A program made the position numbers and the translations under genes. Source: Enterovibrio norvegicus DSM 15893 (lineage in GTDB: Bacteria > Pseudomonadota > Gammaproteobacteria > Enterobacterales > Vibrionaceae). From it: a stretch of 64,000 nt of DNA. The stretch is from the NCBI RefSeq assembly GCF_900115495.1, contig NZ_FOWR01000011.1:80636-144635 (forward strand). Direction: 5' to 3'. Positions 50,538-59,136 of the stretch are shown here, piece after piece. The notes under the pieces were generated by a model that did not search any database, was not told the origin of the DNA, and was given only the letters and a program-made list of their open reading frames with translations. Each line of letters opens with the position of its first letter. Within the stretch, counting starts at the first letter, position 1.

Positions 50538-51524
50538 ATGGGTTATTTCCTACGACGTTTGACGTTCTATTTTATTGCTTTTCTCGTGGCTGCCACGATC
50601 AACTTTATTCTTCCTCGGGCGATGCCTGGTGACCCAGTCACCATGATGTTTGCTAACGCAACCGTACAGGTTACGCCAGAGCGTATCGCGGCAATGACAA
50701 AGCTACTTGGCTTTGTTGACGGTCCTCTATACGAGCAATACTTCACGTACATTAAAAGTATCCTAAGCTGGAACCTGGGTGTCTCTATCCAGACTTACCC
50801 GCAAACTGTAAATGCCATGCTTGGCAACGCAGTGGGCTGGTCTCTGTTCCTAGCAGGTACTGCTGTTATTCTTTCTTTCTGTATTGGTTCTGTGCTGGGC
50901 ATCTTCGCTGCTTGGAAACGCGGTAGCCGATACGACGCATTCATTTCTCCAGCCATGCTTGTTGTTCAGGCGGTACCGCCTGTCGTAACAGCCATGATTG
51001 TGCTTTATACCTTTGCTATCGGCTTAAAATGGTTCCCAACCAGTTACGCCTATACACCGGGTACGATGGCTGACTGGACAAGCCTCGCGTTCTATAAAGA
51101 CATTGCTTACCACGCTGTTCTTCCACTTTTCTGTGCAACCATTATTCAGATTGGTGGCTTCCTCATCGCCATGCGTAACAACATGATTAACCTTCTTAAT
51201 GAAGATTACATCACCATGGCTAAAGGTAAGGGGCTGTCTGACAACCGCGTTGTCTTTAACTACGCCGCTCGAAACGCACTATTGCCAAGTGTTACCGCAC
51301 TTTCAATGGCGCTAGGTATGGCTATCGGTGGCCAGATGATTGTCGAAATCATCTTCAACTACCCAGGTCTTGGTACTGTTTTGCTTAACGCAATCAATAG
51401 CCGTGACTATCAAGTTCTTCAAGGCCAGCTTCTGATCATGACCTTGTTCATGCTGTTCTTTAACTTCCTAGCTGACTTGCTCATCGTTGCTCTCGACCCA
51501 CGTCTGCGTAAGGGAGGCAAATAA
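50538..51524 (+). CDS. Chitin-oligosaccharide ABC transporter permease (DppB-like)
   Basis: One of two membrane subunits importing (GlcNAc)2 and longer oligomers. The 328-residue protein has six hydrophobic helices, the N-terminal GYFLRRLTFYFIAFLVAAT characteristic of DppB-type permeases, and the EAA loop YITMAKGKGLSDNRVVFNYAARNA that contacts the ATPase. A GTG just before the ATG could also be used. Two bases separate its stop from the next start. The order matches the V. cholerae operon VC0620-VC0611. Confidence 0.95.
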   Translation: MGYFLRRLTFYFIAFLVAATINFILPRAMPGDPVTMMFANATVQVTPERIAAMTKLLGFVDGPLYEQYFTYIKSILSWNLGVSIQTYPQTVNAMLGNAVGWSLFLAGTAVILSFCIGSVLGIFAAWKRGSRYDAFISPAMLVVQAVPPVVTAMIVLYTFAIGLKWFPTSYAYTPGTMADWTSLAFYKDIAYHAVLPLFCATIIQIGGFLIAMRNNMINLLNEDYITMAKGKGLSDNRVVFNYAARNALLPSVTALSMALGMAIGGQMIVEIIFNYPGLGTVLLNAINSRDYQVLQGQLLIMTLFMLFFNFLADLLIVALDPRLRKGGK

Positions 51525-51526
51525 TC

Positions 51527-52555
51527 ATGAAAGGTATTATTACTCTTCTAAAAGGTAACCCTAAGGCACTGTTTGGTGTGCTTATTCTTTCGGTATTCAT
51601 CTTAGGTGCCATCTTTGCTCCTCTTATCACAAGCTATGCGCCTGATAAGAAGACTGGCGGCCCACACGAATACCCTGCGTTTATTGTAAAAGCGGCACAA
51701 TCAAGCCCTGATGGCTGGATCGCGGAAAATCTTGCAGATAACCGTCGTACGCTTCTTCTTTCTAAAAAAGCTGAACACGTACTCGGTACCTCTCGCATGG
51801 GCCGTGATATCTGGTCTCAAGTTGTATACGGCGCGCGCGTTTCACTGGCTGTTGGCTTTGGTGCTGGTCTTCTTGTGTGTTTCCTAGCAACAGCAATTGG
51901 TGTTTCTGCAGGTTACTTCGGTGGTCGAGTGGATGACGTGTTGTCGGCAGCCATGAACATCATGTTGGTTCTGCCTCAATATCCATTGCTCTTCGTTATC
52001 GCCGCCTTTATTGGTCAGTCGGGCCCACTCACCATCACCTTGGTTATCGGTCTCACCTCCTGGGCTTGGGGTGCGAGGGTTGTGCGAGCACAAACCTTAT
52101 CAATCCGCGAAAAAGAATTTGTTAAAGCCGCTGAGGTATTAGGCGAATCAACGTGGCGCATCATCTTCGTTGAGATTCTTCCAAACCTTATCTCAATCGT
52201 CGGTGCGAGCTTCATCGGCTCGGTCATGCTGGCCATCATGACGGAAGCGGTTATCTCCTTCCTAGGCATGGGTGACCCGAATACCGTGAGCTGGGGCGTC
52301 ATGCTTTACAACGTACAAACGTCTTCTTCTATGATTATCGGCGCTTGGTGGGAACTGCTGGCTCCATGTATCGCACTGACTCTGGTTGCGACTGGTCTTG
52401 CAATGCTTAACTTCGCGGTCGATGAAATTGCTAACCCGCAGCTTCGTGCTCAAAAAGGCATGAAACGCTGGAAGAAAATGCAAGAAGACGAGCAAAAATC
52501 ACGTAGCCAGGCTGAACTTGCTCCTCAAAATGCAGTACTGAGCGGAGAAAAATAA
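51527..52555 (+). CDS. Chitin-oligosaccharide ABC transporter permease (DppC-like)
   Basis: The second permease subunit, 342 residues, with an N-terminal helix (about 14-34), a periplasmic segment and five further helices. The landmark LGTSRMGRDIWSQVVYGARVSL precedes the core, and the EAA loop is EFVKAAEVLGESTWRIIFVEILPN. A charged cytoplasmic tail of about 35 residues (RWKKMQEDEQKSRSQ) ends the protein. The stop overlaps the next start as TAATG. Confidence 0.95.
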   Translation: MKGIITLLKGNPKALFGVLILSVFILGAIFAPLITSYAPDKKTGGPHEYPAFIVKAAQSSPDGWIAENLADNRRTLLLSKKAEHVLGTSRMGRDIWSQVVYGARVSLAVGFGAGLLVCFLATAIGVSAGYFGGRVDDVLSAAMNIMLVLPQYPLLFVIAAFIGQSGPLTITLVIGLTSWAWGARVVRAQTLSIREKEFVKAAEVLGESTWRIIFVEILPNLISIVGASFIGSVMLAIMTEAVISFLGMGDPNTVSWGVMLYNVQTSSSMIIGAWWELLAPCIALTLVATGLAMLNFAVDEIANPQLRAQKGMKRWKKMQEDEQKSRSQAELAPQNAVLSGEK

Positions 52556-53520
52556 TGACTGATCCACAACTATCAATCCGCAACCTATGTGTTGACTATA
52601 TTACCGACGCGGGCGATGTCCGCGCGGTAAACAACGTCAGTTTCGACATTGGTAAAGGCGAAGTATTTGGTCTAGCTGGTGAATCTGGCTGTGGTAAATC
52701 AACCGTTGCAATGTCCTTGATGCGTCTTCATAAGCCACCTGCATTCATCAGTGGCGGCGAAGTGTTGTTCAACGGCGAAGACATCATGAAGTACAGCGAC
52801 GAACACATGAGTCGTTTCCGCTGGAAAGAAGTGTCAATGGTGTTCCAGTCTGCGATGAACGCACTGAACCCTGTATTGACCATGGAAGAGCAATTCTGTG
52901 ACGTGATTATGCGTCACACCAACATGACGCGTGAACAAGCGGTTCGCCGCGCAGAAGGCCTATTGGAGATCGTTGATATCCATGCTAGCCGTCTTCGTGA
53001 CTTCCCACACCAGTTCTCAGGTGGCATGCGTCAACGTTTGGTTATCGCTATCGCTCTCGCATTGAATCCGAAAATGATCATCATGGATGAGCCAACTACT
53101 GCACTCGACGTGGTTGTTCAACGTGAAATCCTTCAAAAGATCCATGCGCTTAAAGAAGAGTTTGGTTTCTCTATCTTGTTCATTACGCACGACCTTTCTT
53201 TGATGGTCGAGTTCACTGACCGTATCGGCATCATGTATGCGGGTCAGTTGATTGAGGTAGCACCTGCTAAAGAAATCCTAAAGAACCCGTATCACCCTTA
53301 CACCGAAGGGCTTGCTAGCTCCTTCCCTCCGCTGACGGGACCAAAAACGCGTCTTACCGGTATTCCAGGCAACCCATTGAACTTGCTTGAAATCCCACAA
53401 GGCTGCCGTTTCCAGGCTCGTTGTGGAAAGGCCAAAGACAGCTGTTTCAACGTCGCAAACACCCTGACTCAGGTCGAATCTAACCGTTTCACCAACTGCC
53501 ACTTGTTCACGAATAAGTGA
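52555..53520 (+). CDS. Chitin-oligosaccharide ABC transporter ATPase (DppD-like)
   Basis: One of two ATPase subunits energising the importer. The 321-residue protein has Walker A GESGCGKST, Q-loop VFQSAMNALNP, signature SGGMRQR, Walker B MIIMDEPT and switch histidine in FITHD. The C-terminal oligopeptide/dipeptide ABC extension carries cysteines (GCRFQARCGKAKDSC, then NCHLF) that bind an iron-sulfur cluster in some relatives. One-base overlap with the upstream permease. Confidence 0.95.
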   Translation: MTDPQLSIRNLCVDYITDAGDVRAVNNVSFDIGKGEVFGLAGESGCGKSTVAMSLMRLHKPPAFISGGEVLFNGEDIMKYSDEHMSRFRWKEVSMVFQSAMNALNPVLTMEEQFCDVIMRHTNMTREQAVRRAEGLLEIVDIHASRLRDFPHQFSGGMRQRLVIAIALALNPKMIIMDEPTTALDVVVQREILQKIHALKEEFGFSILFITHDLSLMVEFTDRIGIMYAGQLIEVAPAKEILKNPYHPYTEGLASSFPPLTGPKTRLTGIPGNPLNLLEIPQGCRFQARCGKAKDSCFNVANTLTQVESNRFTNCHLFTNK

Positions 53521-53550
53521 TCTGGCGTTTAGCGACTTGTAGGAGTGAAC

Positions 53551-54540
53551 ATGACTAAAGAATTAGGTAACCCGATCATTGAAGGGAAAAATCTGGTTAA
53601 AGATTTCCAGATTAACAGCAACGCGCTGAACAAACCTAAAATGCGTGCCTTGAATGATGTGTCATTCAAGCTTTATAAAAGCCGTGGCTTGTCGGTTGTA
53701 GGTGAATCTGGTTCAGGTAAATCTACAACGGCGAAAATCATCGCCAAGATGTATGCAGCAACTGCCGGTACGATTGAATACAAAGGCCGCGACATCGAAA
53801 CCATCACCAGCAAAAATGACCTGATGCTATACCGTCAGGGCATTCAAATGGTATGGCAAGACCCGTTTGGCTCTTTGAACCCAACACACACCATTTTCCA
53901 CCACATTGCGCGTCCTTTGAAAATTCACAACAAAGTTAACGGCAATGCAAAAGAGTTGGAAGAGCGTGTGTATGAACTGCTTAACCAAGTCGGCCTCACA
54001 CCACCTAAAGAAACGGCTGCGAAATACCCGCACCAGCTTTCTGGTGGTCAACGCCAACGTGTCAACTTGGCGCGTAACTTGGCAGTAGGTGCTGAAGTCG
54101 TGCTGGCTGACGAACCAACGTCAATGCTTGACGTTTCTATCCGTGCAGGTGTTTTGAACCTGATGGAAGAAATGAAATTTGAGCGTGAAATGGCACTGCT
54201 ATACATCACGCACGATATCGCAACTGCACGCTACATCGCTGAAGACTTAGCGGTTATGTACGTAGGTCACATGGTTGAGTGGGGCGATTGTGAAGAAATC
54301 ATCCACCACCCTCAACACCCGTACACAAAGCTGCTTGTTTCTGCGGTGCCTGATCCTTCTAAGTCTATTCACCAGAAACTTGAAGGTAACAAAGGCGAAA
54401 TCCCTCTTTGGACACCCGATACTCGCGGTTGTCCATTTGCGGGTCGCTGTCTGCATGCTACTGACAAGTGCCGCGAGCAATTGCCAGGTGTAACCAAGCT
54501 GTCAGACAACCACTTCGTTCGCTGTTACTTGTTCGAATAA
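53551..54540 (+). CDS. Chitin-oligosaccharide ABC transporter ATPase (DppF-like)
   Basis: The second ATPase, 329 residues. Walker A is GESGSGKST, signature SGGQRQR, Walker B VVLADEPTSMLD, switch histidine in YITHD; the cysteine-containing C-terminal extension is GCPFAGRCLHATDKC. AGGAG at five bases fixes the ATG at 53551 in preference to a GTG two codons earlier. It pairs with the DppD-like subunit to form a heterodimeric motor. Confidence 0.95.
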   Translation: MTKELGNPIIEGKNLVKDFQINSNALNKPKMRALNDVSFKLYKSRGLSVVGESGSGKSTTAKIIAKMYAATAGTIEYKGRDIETITSKNDLMLYRQGIQMVWQDPFGSLNPTHTIFHHIARPLKIHNKVNGNAKELEERVYELLNQVGLTPPKETAAKYPHQLSGGQRQRVNLARNLAVGAEVVLADEPTSMLDVSIRAGVLNLMEEMKFEREMALLYITHDIATARYIAEDLAVMYVGHMVEWGDCEEIIHHPQHPYTKLLVSAVPDPSKSIHQKLEGNKGEIPLWTPDTRGCPFAGRCLHATDKCREQLPGVTKLSDNHFVRCYLFE

Positions 54541-54572
54541 TTGTTTTTCGAACAGACTATTTAGGAGGAACA

Positions 54573-56306
54573 ATGCAGCTGTTGACCAACCATATCGGCT
54601 ATGAGCGTTTAGGCAGTAAAAGTGCGCTCATTCTTGCTAAGCATGCCGTAACTGTTGAGCTTGCCGATATTGTGGATTGCCGTACCGGTCAATCCGTGAT
54701 GCAGCTGCCTGTCTGTGCTTGTGGTCCAGTAGACCAATGGCATACTGGTGATGTTTACAGCATCGACTTCTCCGCACTCGAGCAGTGCGGAGAGTTCTGC
54801 GTAAAAGTAGGAGAGACGACCTCTCCTGCTTTTTCTATTGCAGACGGTATTCTTTTTGATCGCACGTTTTCCGATGTGATCCACTACTTTAAATCTCAGC
54901 GTTGTACAGGCAAGTTTGATCAATATGATCGCGCCGTTCCACTGCTTGGTTCTGACCAAACAGTTGACGTTCGCGGTGGGTGGTATGATGCTTCTGGCGA
55001 TGTCAGTAAGTATTTCAGTCACCTTTCCTACGGTAACTATTTAAACCCTCAACAAATTCCAATGATCGTCTGGAACATGCTTCATGCATTAGAAACGCTT
55101 TCCAGCGATGCGCCTCGTTTTACACAAACACGCCTGCACGATGAAGCCCTGTTTGGTGCTGACTTCTTAGTCCGCATGCAACATGACAACGGCTACTTCT
55201 ATACCACGGTGTTTGATAAGTGGAGCAAGGACACGACTCAACGCGAGATCTGTGCGTACGAAACCCAAAAAGGCAATAAAACTGACGCCTACCAAGCGGG
55301 ATTCCGCCAAGGTGCAGGTGTTGCGATTGCGGCTTTAGCAAAAGCGGCAAGGCTCGGTGAAGGGGCAGATTTTTCCGTTGAAACCTATAAAGACACCGCA
55401 GAACGCGGCTATTGGCATTTAAAAGAAAACAATAACGCCTACTTGGATGATGGTTGCGAGAACACCATCGATTTTTACTGTGCTTTGCTTGCCACCGTAG
55501 AACTTTACCAATTAACCCAAGACGCGACGTACCTTGAGGAATCGCGTTACTGGGCAGCTCGTTTGATCGAGCAACAAAAAAGCGACGAAAACATCGCGCA
55601 CTTCTGGTCAGCGAACAGTGACGGCTCTCGCCCTTACTATCACGCTGCCGAAGCAGGTCTTCCTGCTATCACATTGATGCAATACTTGACGATTGAAACG
55701 GATGCAACGCTAAAAAGTGCGGCACTTCAAACTTTCGTCAACGCATTGAATTTTGAGCTACTTATAACGCATCAAGTCAATAATCCGTTCGGGTATCCAA
55801 GGCAGTATGTGAAAAATGTTGAGGGGGCAAAACGCACGAGCTTTTTTGTCGCTCAGCAAAACGAAACCGGCTATTGGTGGCAGGGTGAGAACGCACGTTT
55901 GGGCTCTCTCGCAACCATGGCATTTATGGCAATCTCGTTCATTGACGATGAATCTTTAAAACATCGTCTGAACACATATGGACAAAATGCTCTGAACTGG
56001 ATTTTGGGTCTCAACCCTTATGACATGTGCATGCTCGATGGGCACGGAAGAAACAACCCTGATTACCTTCCTGAACTCGGCTTTATCAACGCCAAAGGCG
56101 GCGTTTGCAATGGGATTACCGCCGGGTTTGATAACCCGAATGACATCGCCTTCAACCCTGATATTCATAAAGACGACATGCTACAGAACTGGCGCTGGGG
56201 CGAACAATGGATCCCGCATGCCGGTTGGTATTTGCTGGCGCTGGCAGCACAAAAGCAAGCGATGAAAAACGTCACATCTCACGATAAGGCGCTTTCTCAT
56301 GGCTAA
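54573..56306 (+). CDS. GH9 exo-beta-D-glucosaminidase-like protein
   Basis: A cytoplasmic family 9 glycosidase of the kind in vibrio chitin operons shown to act as exo-beta-D-glucosaminidase on chitosan oligomers; older names call it endoglucanase-related. The 577-residue protein has an N-terminal Ig-like domain (about 1-85) and an alpha/alpha barrel. D139 and D143 in GGWYDASGD are the expected catalytic aspartates; a candidate acid is E544 in WRWGEQW. AGGAGGAACA fixes the ATG at 54573. No signal peptide, so it works on imported sugars. It overlaps the kinase gene by 8 bases. Confidence 0.9.
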   Translation: MQLLTNHIGYERLGSKSALILAKHAVTVELADIVDCRTGQSVMQLPVCACGPVDQWHTGDVYSIDFSALEQCGEFCVKVGETTSPAFSIADGILFDRTFSDVIHYFKSQRCTGKFDQYDRAVPLLGSDQTVDVRGGWYDASGDVSKYFSHLSYGNYLNPQQIPMIVWNMLHALETLSSDAPRFTQTRLHDEALFGADFLVRMQHDNGYFYTTVFDKWSKDTTQREICAYETQKGNKTDAYQAGFRQGAGVAIAALAKAARLGEGADFSVETYKDTAERGYWHLKENNNAYLDDGCENTIDFYCALLATVELYQLTQDATYLEESRYWAARLIEQQKSDENIAHFWSANSDGSRPYYHAAEAGLPAITLMQYLTIETDATLKSAALQTFVNALNFELLITHQVNNPFGYPRQYVKNVEGAKRTSFFVAQQNETGYWWQGENARLGSLATMAFMAISFIDDESLKHRLNTYGQNALNWILGLNPYDMCMLDGHGRNNPDYLPELGFINAKGGVCNGITAGFDNPNDIAFNPDIHKDDMLQNWRWGEQWIPHAGWYLLALAAQKQAMKNVTSHDKALSHG

Positions 56307-57177
56307 TTTCTTTTGTGGTGTGGATGGCGGCGGCACGTCGTGCCGTGCCCGTATTGTGAATGACAATGGGACAGTTGTCGGCGAAGCAAAAACCGGCTCA
56401 GCCAACATTTTGTTGGGCGTAGAGCTTGCGATGTCTTCCATTCAATCCGCAATTACACAGGCTGCAGAGCAAGCAGGTATCACTGACCTTTCTTGTATCT
56501 CTGTTGGCCTAGCACTGGCAGGGGCTGAACAAAAATCAGCATGGCTGGCGTTTATGTCTCAGCCACACCCTTATCAACACATGACGCTGAATACCGATGG
56601 TTACGGCGCTTGCATGGGTGCATTTAACGGTGAAAACGGTGCCATTGTGATTGCGGGTACTGGCTCAGTCGGCATTGTACTTCAAAACGGCCAGCAAGTG
56701 GTTATTGGTGGCCGAGAGTTCCCAATTTCGGATCAAGGTGGCGGCGCAGTGATGGGCCTTCGTCTGATCCAACAAACTTTACTTGCTCATGATGACTTAC
56801 GTCCCTCATCAGCTCTGTCGGATTATGTTTTTGCGCACTTTAACAATGACCTAGACGAGATTGTTTCTTGGTCAAAAACAGCAAAACCTCGTGATTACGG
56901 TCAATTCAGTCCGAAGATTTTCGAATTGGCAATGCAACGAGATGCGCTCGCTATGGAGTTACTGCAAGGCTCAGCCGACGACATAGAACGCCTCATACTG
57001 GGATTGGCCCGTAAAGGCGCTTCACAAATCGCATTAATGGGCAGCATTGGTGAGCGCATTGTCGCGTGGTTATCACCTGCAGCTCAGAGCTTGCTGGTTG
57101 AACCCAAGGCGGATGCCATGGCCGGTGCCCTTTTAATGGCACACGGTAACCACAACCTCTACCCGCTTTCGAGATAA
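56299..57177 (+). CDS. gspK: Glucosamine kinase GspK (BadF/BadG/BcrA/BcrD family)
   Basis: Phosphorylates glucosamine released by the GH9 and other enzymes, using ATP; the V. cholerae homologue in this operon position is glucosamine-specific. The 292-residue actin-fold kinase begins MANFFCGVDGGGTSCRARI (phosphate 1 motif), with GAIVIAGTGSVGIVL (phosphate 2), SDQGGGAVMG and the adenosine motif near GSIGERI. Its ATG lies inside the end of the GH9 gene (ATGGCTAA) and its stop is three bases before the GH20 start, so all three are tightly coupled. Confidence 0.9.
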   Translation: MANFFCGVDGGGTSCRARIVNDNGTVVGEAKTGSANILLGVELAMSSIQSAITQAAEQAGITDLSCISVGLALAGAEQKSAWLAFMSQPHPYQHMTLNTDGYGACMGAFNGENGAIVIAGTGSVGIVLQNGQQVVIGGREFPISDQGGGAVMGLRLIQQTLLAHDDLRPSSALSDYVFAHFNNDLDEIVSWSKTAKPRDYGQFSPKIFELAMQRDALAMELLQGSADDIERLILGLARKGASQIALMGSIGERIVAWLSPAAQSLLVEPKADAMAGALLMAHGNHNLYPLSR

Positions 57178-57180
57178 GCC

Positions 57181-59097
57181 ATGAATTTTCGTTTAGACCT
57201 CAACGTGATTGACGTCCAGCAAAATGAAAGTCGCTTTGCGCTGGTACTGCACAATCTCTCAGAAACAAACATTGAACACTGGCAGCTAACGTTTAGCGTT
57301 AGTCGCTTTGTTCTTCCTACGAGTGTTTCGCATGGCACATTAAAGCAAGTAGGCAGTCTGTGTACGTTTGAAAGCGGACAGCCACTCAATGCCAATGATC
57401 ACCTGTATGTAGAATTTAGCCACAGAACTAAGCCTTTCTCTCTTCATGACGAAGGCATCGCTGACGCTTGTTTGCTTGTTACTACCTCAACGGGTGTACA
57501 AGCTATTCCAGTCGAAACGACCACGATCAACCTTGGTGCGCAATCTCCTGAACGTGAGCCGCTATCGCTTCCTGAGCCGAAAGACATCAATCTCATTCCT
57601 CAGCCAAAAGCCATGGTGGTTAAATCAGGGCGTTTTGCCATTGCTGACGATTGTGCGATTGCCAGTGACGACGAAGACGCTAAATCTGCCGCGCTTTGGC
57701 TTTCAGAAGAACTGTCAGACCATCTACGTCGTGATATTTCGGTTAAACAAGAAGGCCAGATTCGACTCAAAAAAGACGAATCGTTAGCACCGTCGAAATA
57801 CCGATTGAGCGTGTCCTTGAATGCGATAGTCATTACCGCATCAGACAAAAATGGCTTTAGCTATGGCGTAGCAACACTACTTCAACTGTTGCCCGTTCAT
57901 GCTTCTCATCGCCATTACGCTGGGTTCGCGATCCCTTGTGTTGAGATTGAGGATCACCCTCGCTTTGGCTACCGCGGCATGATGTTGGATTGTGCACGTC
58001 ACTTTCACCCGCTTCGTCGCGTGAAAGATCTGATCAACCAACTTGCACGCTTGAAGTTCAATCATTTTCATTGGCATTTAACCGATGACGAAGGTTGGCG
58101 CATTCAAATTGATGCTTACCCAGAGCTGACTGAAATTGGCGCGTGGCGTGGACCATTTGAAACCATCGAACCACAGTACACATCGCTGTCGAAGATCCAC
58201 GGTGGCTTCTATACCAAAGATGACATTCGCGATGTGATCGCGTATGCCGCTTTACGTGGCATCACCGTCATCCCTGAGATCGACATTCCGGGGCACTGCC
58301 GTGCTGCCATCAAATCACTGCCGCATTTGCTCGTCGAAGAGGCAGATACGTCGGTCTACCGCAGTATTCAGAACTTCACTGACAACATTTTAAATCCGGG
58401 TATTGAAGGCACTTACACCTTCTTAGAAGCCGTGTTTGATGAAGTGTGCGAATTGTTTCCAAGTCCTTTCATTCATGTGGGTGCCGATGAAGTACCTGAC
58501 AATGTATGGACTGAAAGCCCGTCATGCCAAGCCTTGATGAAAGAAAAAGGCTATGCAGACAGCAAAGATTTGCAAGGTCACTTGTTGCGTCATGTTGAGA
58601 AACATCTCGAAGCAAAAGGCAGAAAAATGCTGGGGTGGGAAGAAGTGGTGTTTGGCGACAAAGTCAGCAAAAACACCCTTGTCTTCACATGGGTCAATGA
58701 ACAATCTGGCTTGGATTGTATTCGCAATGGCTATGACATTGTGTTGCAACCTGGCCAAGAAACTTATCTCGATATGGCACAAGATTTCTCGGCTGATGAG
58801 CCGGGAACAGATTGGGCTGCAAAGATACCGCTTGAAAAAGCATACCACTACGAGCCTTTTTCCCACTCAGACACCACTCAAAATGATTTTGAGAAGGTAA
58901 AAGGTATCCAGTGCGCACTTTGGTGCGAAATGACCAATACCCAAAGCCGCTTTGAATACATGATCTTCCCTCGCCTCTTTGCGATTGCAGAAGTGTGTTG
59001 GAGCGCCAAGGAACAGCGAGACTGGGCAGACTTCCAAGCCCGTCTTAGCGGACAACTACAGTACCTGGATCGTCTAGGTATTAACTATCGTCGGTAA
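57181..59097 (+). CDS. Cytoplasmic GH20 beta-N-acetylhexosaminidase
   Basis: Removes terminal GlcNAc from chitin oligosaccharides by the substrate-assisted mechanism. The 638-residue protein has an N-terminal carbohydrate-binding-like domain (about 1-130), a small alpha/beta GH20b domain (about 137-245) and the catalytic barrel starting RFGYRGMMLDCARHF. The catalytic pair is D436-E437 in HVGADE. There is no signal peptide, so it acts inside the cell, as known for the V. furnissii and V. harveyi homologues. Clear aromatic substrate residues include W in FTWVNEQ and LWCEMT. Confidence 0.95.
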   Translation: MNFRLDLNVIDVQQNESRFALVLHNLSETNIEHWQLTFSVSRFVLPTSVSHGTLKQVGSLCTFESGQPLNANDHLYVEFSHRTKPFSLHDEGIADACLLVTTSTGVQAIPVETTTINLGAQSPEREPLSLPEPKDINLIPQPKAMVVKSGRFAIADDCAIASDDEDAKSAALWLSEELSDHLRRDISVKQEGQIRLKKDESLAPSKYRLSVSLNAIVITASDKNGFSYGVATLLQLLPVHASHRHYAGFAIPCVEIEDHPRFGYRGMMLDCARHFHPLRRVKDLINQLARLKFNHFHWHLTDDEGWRIQIDAYPELTEIGAWRGPFETIEPQYTSLSKIHGGFYTKDDIRDVIAYAALRGITVIPEIDIPGHCRAAIKSLPHLLVEEADTSVYRSIQNFTDNILNPGIEGTYTFLEAVFDEVCELFPSPFIHVGADEVPDNVWTESPSCQALMKEKGYADSKDLQGHLLRHVEKHLEAKGRKMLGWEEVVFGDKVSKNTLVFTWVNEQSGLDCIRNGYDIVLQPGQETYLDMAQDFSADEPGTDWAAKIPLEKAYHYEPFSHSDTTQNDFEKVKGIQCALWCEMTNTQSRFEYMIFPRLFAIAEVCWSAKEQRDWADFQARLSGQLQYLDRLGINYRR

Positions 59098-59136
59098 TAA
59101 CTTCAATTTTTTTGATTTTGTAGAAGGAAATACGCC